Position numbers and translations under genes: made by a program. The notes below the pieces were generated by a model. That model was not told the origin of the DNA. It did no database searches and saw nothing but the letters and a program-made list of their open reading frames with translations. DNA of 15,879 bases from Entoloma clypeatum (Eukaryota > Basidiomycota > Agaricomycetes > Agaricales > Entolomataceae): positions 1 through 15,879 of the forward strand of contig CAUXFO010000014.1 of the NCBI GenBank assembly GCA_963565915.1, written 5' to 3'. Each line of letters opens with the position of its first letter. The first letter of the stretch is position 1. Shown here in pieces: positions 9,239-15,879 of the stretch.

Positions 9239-9872
9239 CTGTCTGGTAATGTAACCTTTGTCGTGATTGATGACATGCACCAGCCACCCCAAGACTTACA
9301 AACACATCCATCATTTGAGAATTGCACCATACATACCATTAGGGATAATCAATGTTGGTGTTGGTATCAAACATCAAGCACCTCAGCACTTACAAATGTG
9401 CACAGGACTTGGGTAGTCTATAAATCCTGTCTGGTAATATAACTTTTGTCAGGATTGGTGGCACATGTCAACCATCCAAAGACTTACAAACACATCCATC
9501 ATTTGAGAATTCCGCCATGCATACTGGCAGGTATAATCAATGTTGGTGTTGATACCAAACATCAAGCACCTCAGCACTTACAAATGTGCACAGGATTTGG
9601 GTAGTCTATAAATCCTGTCTGGTAATGTAACCTTTGTCGTGATTGATGACATGCACCAGCCACCCCAAGACTTACAAACACATCCATCATTTGAGAATTC
9701 CACCATACATACCATTAGGGATAATCAATGTTGGTGTTGGTATCAAACATCAAGCACGTCAGCACTTACAAATGTGTGCAGGATTTGGATAGTCTATAAA
9801 TCCTGTCTGGTAATGTAATTTTTGTCATGATTGATGACATGTACCAGCCACCCCAGACTTACAAACACATCC
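9173..9872. repeat. 188-bp tandem repeat, about 3.7 copies
   Basis: The landmark CATCAAGCAC recurs at 9184, 9372, 9560 and 9748, an exact period of 188 bp. Copies differ by scattered substitutions (for example CATAC versus CATGC, TCGTGATTGATG versus TCAGGATTGGTG). The fourth copy stops at about 9872 after ACACATCCA. On the minus strand each unit contains two perfect TTTGTAAGT-type donor sites (ATTGTAAGT in copy 1) and an ACCAGACAG acceptor-like site. A 33-nt open segment lies between the acceptor and the second donor (9206-9238 in the copy nearest the gene). Its phase fits the next exon of the split gene, so the array may be repeated exon-intron material rather than a neutral satellite. Confidence 0.85.
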
Positions 9873-10109
9873 AGGCAGCAGTAATGCTTGCTGCTCATGT
9901 AGTCCTAGTTCAAATTGATAAGTTAACACAAGTATTGGTCTTACAATGGTCAATCTAATGTTCCAGCAGGCTGTAAACCCATGCAACAGTGACTCAGCCA
10001 TGATAACAAATAGATGGGATGACAAATGGCAATCTATTTCATGGAACTGATGCAGTAGTAGTATGTGGTAATATCTAATGATAACGAGATGATAACGAGA
10101 TAGCAAGGT
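9873..10109. other. 3' flank of the DUF6698-type gene, no gene seen
   Basis: This lies downstream of the stop at 10110-10112 and should contain that gene's 3' untranslated region. A minus-strand open frame covers much of it but is not conserved-looking and has no start context. An 11-bp perfect tandem duplication, GATAACGAGAT, sits at 10080-10101. Confidence 0.4.
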
Positions 10110-11528
10110 CTACCCATTGTTCGCAGAAGCACGCTTCACTCTCATTGCTGCTATATGGGCACGAGCACTGTTCTGAAGGTTTTGAGGTTGACGAGATGAG
10201 GAGGGGAAGACTAGACTGGAATGAATAATTATTAGACTAGTCTCAAGGTTAAAGAACTGATTTACTTGTTCCACCACTGGTTCAATGCTTTCCAATCTTC
10301 TTGCTCTGCCTCATCTTCCAAGACCTCAAGAATAGACAGGTAAAAGCGTTCTGAATCAGTGGCCAAATCAGACTTGGAGAAGACCGAAGAGCTGCTCAAG
10401 GCAAAGCGAACCTCAAAAAAGAATATGAGCCTCATGAAAGGAAGTATGCGCCGGAAAGACAAACTTGGGTAGCAACGTATGCAAGAGATGCAGGTGTTAC
10501 TTCAGTCATTCCATGTATGCGAGCATTTCCAGATCGCGTTGCTTTGGGTTTTTTGTCAATGGAACTGGGAGAGGTAAAGATGTGCTTAAAAGCCTGGCAG
10601 CAGGAGATGAAGAAAACAAAAACAATAAGGACTTTAGGATGAGAATAAACACACCATAACCATCAGATCACTGCGAAGGAGTCCTTTCCATGGGCTTTCG
10701 GGATCGAACTCATACCCTTCATAGATAAAAATGGGCCATTGGTCGCCAGAGACAGTCAGCTCCGACGACTTTAATTGTCATTGTATACTGTCGTTGAAGG
10801 GTGTCATAACTGTAGAGCAGCAGTTCAGATCAGATGAACTCACTCGGCATCCTTCCACTGATAGTCTGTAGGGCACAGCAGAGACCCAGTCAATGGGTGC
10901 TGGAACCCCCGGTCGGATTTGTTGTTGCGCGCCAAAGCGGGCCTCAAGGCCTCTCCTTGCGGAGTTATCCAGTCCAAAATGGGACCTTTTAATCCCTTTG
11001 TGTCATCAGCTCTGGCACCAGAAGCCCCTTTCTGGAGCTATAGATCCCATGAGATGCTGCGTCTTTCTACAGTGCATGGAAAGCACTCACTAGCTCGGCG
11101 ATGTGTGCGAGGTCCTCGTCCGACCTTTCTTCGGCCATGAGCCGCGCTTCAAGACAAGGTATCATGTCGAGGAGCTGTCGATACACCTTATGTTCTCGTG
11201 CTTCTCTGAGTTGAGAGACGGGATGAGAAATCGTGAAAGCAGACGCGGCGAAACAAACTTACTCAGGAGATAGGACCATGCTGGGGTTCTCGTATAGAGC
11301 ATCCTCGCATATAAGCCCCTTCTCCAAAAGTGTTTGAATGCGACAGAAGGCGTGAATCGTACGGCCGAAATGTCGACCATGGTGAATGAACGGGTCAGTC
11401 TTCGATCTAAGAGAGAAAATGAGTTTTAAGGTGAAAAAATCAAGTTGAGAACCGCACGGCCTTTTTCTTGGGCCCAACGTAAGGGCATCGTCTTCCAAGG
11501 GACGTTTTGCGGTTCCGCTTGCGCTCAT
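10110..11528 (-). pseudogene. DUF6698-type gene with one in-frame stop
   Basis: Eight exons with matching phases give 345 residues: 11528-11458, 11406-11263, 11205-11091, 11037-10844, 10787-10655, 10593-10465, 10411-10266 and 10215-10110 (stop TAG). Introns are 50-61 nt. Recognisable text includes HFGRTIHAFCRIQTLLEKG, GASGARADDTKGLKG, LDWITPQGEALRP, SGDQWPIFIYEGYEFDPE, AFKHIFTSPSSID, GNARIHGMTEVTPAS and VRFALSSSSVFSKSD; a WWN-x2-VFP motif ends the domain, followed by a basic tail. From memory this matches the basidiomycete family catalogued as DUF6698, of unknown function and often present in many copies. No signal peptide or membrane segment is seen. Codon 178 is TGA (10778-10780) where the family text would allow Arg (CGA). 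No alternative splice keeps the frame, so this copy is probably a young pseudogene or a null allele. The first intron (51 nt) can also be read through in frame. Confidence 0.8.
10778..10780 (-). other. In-frame TGA in the DUF6698-type gene
   Basis: The exon starting at 10787 reads ATA CAA TGA CAA TTA AAG and continues in the family frame into SSELTVSGDQWP. A single C-to-T change from CGA would create the stop. Confidence 0.7.
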
Positions 11529-11765
11529 ATCGAAGGCCCAAGCGAGGGGGAGACATATGAAGGTACAGTAGAATTTAAAAAGCCTTAAGTAACACTGCGA
11601 TGCGCAGGGCTACCTGGGAACGTACAAAATCAGTCATGGACCTTTAACGAAGTTAAAGGGACCAAACATTAAGGACTGAAACCCTTAAACAAGGTTAAGG
11701 GACTCGGACCCTTTATTCAGTATCACTTACGTCGCGTTGGAGATGGGTGGGCTGGGGCTAAAAGG
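11529..11765. promoter_or_regulatory. Shared divergent promoter with palindromic CCTTWA motifs
   Basis: These 237 bp separate two divergent start codons (11528 minus, 11766 plus) and should drive both genes. Two palindromes stand out: CCTTTAAC-GAA-GTTAAAGG at 11641-11659, and CCCTTAA with TTAAGGG at 11682-11701. Single CCTTWA-like words occur at about 11582, 11667 and 11708. A repeated palindromic motif in a promoter suggests a dimeric regulator, but no known factor is recognised. Confidence 0.4.
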
Positions 11766-12632
11766 ATGGCACTCGCAGATAACGTCAACCAAACCAGCCT
11801 GTTTCCCAAGCTCTTCCACTGCTCAATGTCTAGCATCCTTCCCACAAAGGCCACATTTGTTTCTGTAATGAAATGCCTGGAGTTGCTGAAGGAGAGGGCG
11901 GCTCATGAAGACTGGTACCCAGCAGTCTCCCATTGGGATCCTGAATATCAAGAAATCCGTGTCTGGTTCTGGTGAGTTTGTGCAGATCGAAACACGGAGG
12001 GTTACTTACGTTGCTAACGTAGGCCCCAGGGGGAGGGGAGGCGCAATCTGGGGTACGAAGAATGGGCGGCATACTGAGTGACTCGTCATTTCCGCTTGCC
12101 TTGCTGCCTGTGCGGTTTGCTGGAGGATAGGCCTCGGCGCTACGTTGAATGCTTGCTGTACTCCGATAGGGAAAGGAAGCTTTTTGTGGGTTGTCGCTTG
12201 CGCCGGTGCGGATACGAAGGTGAGTAATTCTAGGCTTGATGACAGTCTCGGAAGACAAGCTGATACAAATGCCTGAAGTTTGTATTGATAAACTATTCAT
12301 CAATCCCAACCTCGAGGGTACCTTCCAGATGCGCCGGATTGATATGGTGGGAGGTGGACGACTTTCGACTTACGGTCAGTCGACAATGCCAAACCAACAA
12401 GATTGCTTACTCACAGCTTAACTCAGGCCAGCAAACTACAGAGCTGAAAGATGGACCAGCGCCGTACGAGCTGGTCATGAAGCAAATGGACCTCGAGGAA
12501 AACCCAGGGGTTCCCGGAGCATTCTTCTGGAATATGTTTATGCAGTGCAGAAAGTGTCTTTGGGTTACGACGGCCAGGCGGTTTGACGCGCACTACTGCA
12601 TGGTGGCTCCACAAGAGGACAATTATAGGTGA
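11766..12632 (+). pseudogene. Cys-rich small protein gene with one in-frame stop
   Basis: Exons are 11766-11971, 12023-12219, 12279-12374 and 12427-12632; introns (51, 59, 52 nt) keep the phase, giving about 234 residues. The text includes SILPTKATFVSVMKCLELL, HWDPEYQEIRVWFW, YEEWAAY, FRLPCCLCG, PRRYVECLLYSDRERKLFVG and CRLRRCGYE, with a second Cys/His cluster, QCRKCLWV followed by H-x2-C. The first CxxC...C...C set (CCLCG to CGYE) looks like a zinc ribbon, so a zinc-binding role is inferred. I associate this layout with an unnamed Agaricomycete family and know no function. Codon 87 is TGA (12075-12077), again where CGA would fit. The last exon may not be final: GTGAGG at 12629 and TTTAG at 12681 allow a 54-nt intron and an end at 12716. 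The gene is divergent from the DUF6698-type gene. Confidence 0.65.
12075..12077 (+). other. In-frame TGA in the Cys-rich gene
   Basis: The second exon reads GCG GCA TAC TGA GTG ACT CGT and then runs on into the Cys-rich part without another stop. A CGA-to-TGA change would explain it. Confidence 0.6.
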
Positions 12633-12716
12633 GGGCAATGAAATCGAGTTAGGCGAAGTACAGCATTTGGCGTGACATTTAGATATTTATTGTGGCAATC
12701 TCGTGTAGTTGGCTGA

Positions 12717-13425
12717 GAAGACTTGTTATTGCAAAGCACATGACAAGCCTATTGGGAAGAAATATTAGCTTAAAAGTGCGTTCTCGGCGGACTAAAACTT
12801 ACCAAAACAAGTCTTGGTCCAAATGCGCGCCTCTCGACGATCAAGCCCATTGATGTCTACTTAGCTGATCTCAATCCGACGAGGCGGGTTTGGTCGTAGA
12901 CAGCTGGTCTGAGCGGAGCCGGCACAGCACCTCCCCTCGCCCCTCGCTCAGATCATCCACTTCTGACACGCTAGCGTCCATACAGAAAAAAATTCGCGAC
13001 GTGGTGAGCCGATCCAGTGCTCGTTCCCGGGATGTAGAAGGTATACAGGGAGAATAAGATGTGCGGTGGGGGCTCGATGGTGGCGGTGGTCAGGGAGGAG
13101 ATGGGGGGTATGGATTGTGGGGGAGGAGAGAGGGAGGAGGCGCTTGTTTGGTATATTGTCATTGAGGAGGTGGAAACGCCATGCGGGTGCGACGATGGCG
13201 ACGTTCTATGGGTTGGGTCTCCTTTCACTTTTGCCGAAGGTTCCGCCCCGACACCGAATCGATTCCGCACATCCGACGCCAACACAAGGGAATGCCTTGG
13301 CGTTCAAGAACATAAGTTGCATTCGACAATTGGAGCTCTGACGGCTAATCGACGATCTTGTAGAGACCTGGCAGAATTAGAGGCCGTACCAGGATATCGC
13401 CTGTGGGTGAAAAGATTTGAGTTGG
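12717..13425. other. Intergenic stretch with a G-rich purine tract
   Basis: I cannot support a gene here. A plus-strand open frame (13059-13514) starts in low-complexity G-rich sequence and shows no domain. A 36-codon minus-strand frame at 12981-12871 begins MDASVSEVDDL but has no visible continuation. From about 13060 to 13145 the plus strand is almost pure purine with many GG and GGGG runs, so the minus strand is CT-rich. CT-rich tracts are common just upstream of fungal transcription starts, and the G strand could fold into quadruplexes. Confidence 0.35.
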
Positions 13426-13805
13426 TCAGACAAATCGAAGATAAGGCAACGATGGGACGCACCAAGAATTTCTACGATTCCTGTGGGAAAGGAACGGGCT
13501 TCCAAGCCTACTGACATTTGGGGACAATGGGAAAATGCATATCATGAAACCTGTACAAACGAGCATGTTGGTTCGTTTGCCAATCAATAAAAGAGAAAAA
13601 AGATACATACACCATGGCCAACAAAGTGCAAGAACAGACAGTGCATACCGTCATTATGTCGGCGAGGGAGCGCATTTTGCAGGGCTTCATTGAAGTGCGA
13701 GGTGGTGCGTTCGCGGTGTGGATGAGAGGTATCCGTGGTCGTCGATGGTCGTTCAAAGTTGCGTTCATATTTCAAACTCCACTGACACGAATGTAGGCGT
13801 TTCAT
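13426..13805 (-). CDS. Doubtful two-exon hypothetical gene
   Basis: Exon 13805-13649 starts with ATG and reads MKRLHSCQWSLKYERNFERP and later HFNEALQNALPRRHND. A GTATGC donor and a TTGTACAG acceptor bound a 98-nt intron (13551-13648), and exon 13550-13426 closes with TGA. The phases match and the product would be 93 residues. I recognise no domain. The intron is longer than its neighbours and the second exon looks less protein-like. It could be part of the 3' region of the gene ending at 13900. Confidence 0.25.
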
Positions 13806-13899
13806 TGACAATACTTAGTACGTACTATAAGAAGGGTGCTGGCACTGCCTCCCACAACAAACCAAATCAACATCAGTTGTCGTCACTAACAAGCGACAT

Positions 13900-15500
13900 T
13901 CACTCTGCTCGAAGTATTTCCAGAATCGCTATTCTGAATAAGTATCAGGGATGGAAATAGCCTTGAGATATGGTCCCACTCACAATACAGATTGCAAAAC
14001 GGCAGCACGGATTGACATCTTGAACATGGGGGTCATGGGCCAAATTTCTGACTGTCTGAACAGTGCTTGCAACTCTTGAATCAGCACATGACCGTGCAAA
14101 TGGTGAAGGTCCAACGTGCACCCCATCGTGTGCTCCCAATCTTTGATGCTAAAGATCCCAGCCTGTGCGTTCGTAATGTAGGCAGTGGTTATGAAATAAT
14201 CATCCACCACTGCCCAGGGCAACTTTAAGTCTGGATTTTTTCACGGAAGATGACCACTTACCTGAGGGCGGAGCCAAGAATTGTCTGTACTGTTGAACAA
14301 ACCTACCTGAACCACCGCGACGGCAGGCAGCGATTCAAAACAAGTTTTAGTGACAGATGGTTTGCACTCATGGGCAAATTGCGCATAGGTTATGAGCTTA
14401 GGCTGTTTGTTGCTGGTGCTGCCCTTCGGCCGTCCCATCTGCCATGCTTGAGGTTTTGAGGTTGTGGCGCTCTTTATGCTTTCAGTGGCAGCAGGAGCTT
14501 CGATCTGCGAGAATGAGGTGCTCTCAGATGTCTGATGTTCAAGAAAAATCAGGCTTACCGTGGCCAAGGAGCTGGTCGTAGCGTTGCCAGGAGTAATTTC
14601 GAATGGCTTCGGATGACGACGGTTTGCACGTTGCGTGCGGTTTGCTCCACCGTTCCACCCGCTCTCAGGCTGTTGTTGCGTCCCGGCGTCGAAACTCAGC
14701 AGCCTCCTTCCACGTGTATGATAGACAAATTCTTGCGGAACAACAGGTGCGTAAAACACTACGGTGAAACGCGATCATCAATATTGACTCGGAAAATCTG
14801 ACAAATCAGGCTGGACTCACCGGGATGGCGGGGGGACGGGGGGGCCTGGAGCATTGAAGAAGTCAGTGGACTCGGACTAGGGTAGTTGTTCATGTCGCCG
14901 TAACCTTGTCGAGACAGTGTATTGGCACCAAATGGCCCTCCGGAGGCGAGATGGGATGTGAGCTCGGACGATGCCCAAGTCTGCCAGTTGTGGTGTAGCA
15001 TAGTTGTACATATTCCAGATCGCTGTCCTCTCGGAGGGGCAAGGCGGTGGGGGTCGGGTCTGCTGCTGCGAGGTTCTGCGGTAGCGCCATTAAATCATCC
15101 TTGCCATGACGGTCCTCTAAGAGGGGCAAGGCGGTAGAGGTCGGGTCTGCCGCGGCAGGAACAAAGTCGTCGAATAATAGTGGGCCTTCTTGTCAGGCAC
15201 ACCTCAAATTACAGAATCGAAGTAGGCCGGGGAAGGATCTTACCTGGGAAGTGGAAGGGTTGGTTGATATCCAACGACCAGTTCGAACATGGGCCTGTAT
15301 TTTGACACTGAGATTCGGACGCAATTGGCTCATCCAACACGCACCTACATCATAGCCGTGACCTTGCCCTGGCCATATTCCAGTGGCACCCTGATCATCG
15401 CCGCAGTCATCTGGAAACAGGCAGCGAGAGGCTAAAGATGTCAGTGATCATCGAGATCGGTCGGATCGGCAGAAGGGAGACTTGCTGTCTCCGTCACCAT
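13900..15500 (-). CDS. AT-hook-like nuclear protein, nine exons
   Basis: Exons are 15500-15482, 15410-15349, 15307-15244, 15188-15010, 14962-14821, 14758-14559, 14504-14262, 14222-13984 and 13933-13900 (stop TGA). Introns are 39-71 nt with matching phases; the product is 393 residues. The N-terminal part is acidic and polar (CSNWSLDINQPFHFPEG, LLFDDFVP), then an imperfect 29-residue tandem repeat (AAADPTSTALPLLED and AAADPTPTALPLRED), a Ser/Pro-rich part (YPSPSPLTSSML), and at about residue 246 an AT-hook-like QMGRPKGSTSNKQPK. The C-terminal 80 residues (LPWAVVDDYFITTAYITNAQ onward) are well ordered and may form a helical domain. Binding of AT-rich DNA in the nucleus is inferred from the GRP core only. 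The 39-nt intron at 14223-14261 is uncertain; a GTAGGT donor about 45 nt upstream would give an 84-nt intron instead. The start at 15500 is the least secure part. The family is not recognised. Confidence 0.6.
15025..15160 (-). repeat. 87-bp in-frame tandem repeat in the AT-hook gene
   Basis: GAGGGGCAAGGCGGT recurs with a period of 87 bp (blocks starting at 15025 and 15112), equal to 29 codons. Both copies lie in the same exon and translate as AAADPTxTALPLxED. The second copy is partial. Confidence 0.75.
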
Positions 15501-15699
15501 GGTCTAAAAATCAGATGCGATTCAGCGAAAATCATTGACAACGACAATAACACGGACCTCCTGCCCTGTTGTCATGATATTTGTGCTCCATGATGGTGTG
15601 TTGCATGAATGATGATTGTCCGTTCCCAATCTGATGAGTCACGCTTTGTCACGTTCGACTTCGCGATATTTCGACAGCTGCGATGTCTGAGTCGAGTGG
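15501..15699. other. Intergenic region between two tandem minus-strand genes
   Basis: The 199 bp lie between the stop of the fragment at 15700 and the presumed start at 15500. They should carry the promoter of the AT-hook-like gene. I see no clear TATA box or repeated motif. Confidence 0.3.
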
Positions 15700-15879
15700 C
15701 TAATACATGAACTCCCCACCATCGTATTCCTCATCCTCATCCTCCTTGTCTGAAGGGACCCACTCAGGAGCTGTGTACGGCCGAAGCGAGATTGCGACGA
15801 GGCAGGGAATGGCCGCCTGGTAGTCGGTTATCAGTACTAGCAACGTAGACCACCGTAGGCGGTTGGGTTGAACGCGGTT
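15700..15879 (-). CDS. 3' end of an unknown gene (partial, 59 residues)
   Basis: The frame is open from the window edge to TAG at 15700-15702. It includes LITDYQAAIPCLVAISLRPY and ends in a very acidic tail, SDKEDEDEEYDGGEFMY. The gene continues beyond the right edge. The fragment is too short to name; the acidic terminus is seen in many nuclear proteins but proves nothing. Confidence 0.5.
   Translation of the reverse strand, partial: NRVQPNRLRWSTLLVLITDYQAAIPCLVAISLRPYTAPEWVPSDKEDEDEEYDGGEFMY

Noticed and set aside
9173..9872. Regular repeats as a possible CRISPR array
   Set aside because: The repeat unit is 188 bp, continuous without unique spacers, and the genome is eukaryotic.
10778..10780. 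TGA as a selenocysteine codon
   Set aside because: Fungi of this group generally lack selenoproteins, the position fits Arg in the family text, and no structure was seen to support recoding.
13059..13514. Plus-strand open frame of 151 codons as a gene
   Set aside because: The first third is translation of a G-rich low-complexity tract. There is no recognisable domain and no splice or promoter support.
14532..14558. A 27-nt intron (GTAAGC to ACATCAG) in the AT-hook-like gene
   Set aside because: It is too short for splicing. A 54-nt intron using the next CGCAG (acceptor at 14505) has normal size and the same phase.
15308..15348. Apparent one-base frameshift in the AT-hook-like gene
   Set aside because: A 41-nt GTAGGT..CTCAG intron explains the frame change and leaves both sides in phase.
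1..15879. tRNA, rRNA or other structured RNA genes
   Set aside because: No cloverleaf, conserved rRNA segment or internal promoter box was recognised on either strand by eye.

Overview
The window looks like a piece of a mushroom-type basidiomycete (Agaricomycetes) genome. Genes are cut by many tiny GT-AG introns of about 40-90 nt. The gene families are ones I associate with Agaricomycetes, and two eukaryotic transposons (a LINE and a hAT element) are present. I see no rRNA, tRNA, CRISPR or bacterial features. All exon models were assembled by hand from splice signals and reading-frame phase; no homology search or transcript data was available.

Left and centre (349-9238, minus strand): one large multi-exon gene of roughly 1,000 codons, of a fungal expanded family with a transposase-like core (an HNHP-x-H motif, an LAIDFTFKR motif and a C-terminal coiled coil), is spread over almost 9 kb because two unrelated transposons sit inside its coding sequence. 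A 5'-truncated LINE with an 18-nt poly(A) tail occupies 1849 to about 3403. A complete 3.7-kb hAT element with 16-bp perfect terminal inverted repeats and an 8-bp target duplication occupies 4029-7747. When both are left out in thought, the host exons on either side read on in frame or nearly so. The host gene also carries in-frame stops and small indels, so it is a pseudogene. The hAT element has its own ten-exon transposase gene, almost intact but with two single-base indels and one in-frame TAG.

9173-9872: a 188-bp tandem repeat, about 3.7 copies. Each unit contains what looks like a 33-nt exon of the host gene with its splice sites, so this may be amplification of an exon together with its introns.

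Right part: a DUF6698-type gene (10110-11528, minus, 8 exons, one in-frame TGA) is divergent from a Cys-rich small gene (11766-12632 or 12716, plus, one in-frame TGA). They share a 237-bp intergenic region with palindromic CCTTWA motifs. Further right are a doubtful small gene (13426-13805, minus), a nine-exon gene for a 393-residue protein with an AT-hook-like motif (13900-15500, minus), and the 3' end of another gene (15700-15879, minus).

The main story is a transposon-battered accessory region. One gene is split by two independent insertions, and in-frame stops recur in otherwise well-kept genes, mostly TGA where CGA would fit.
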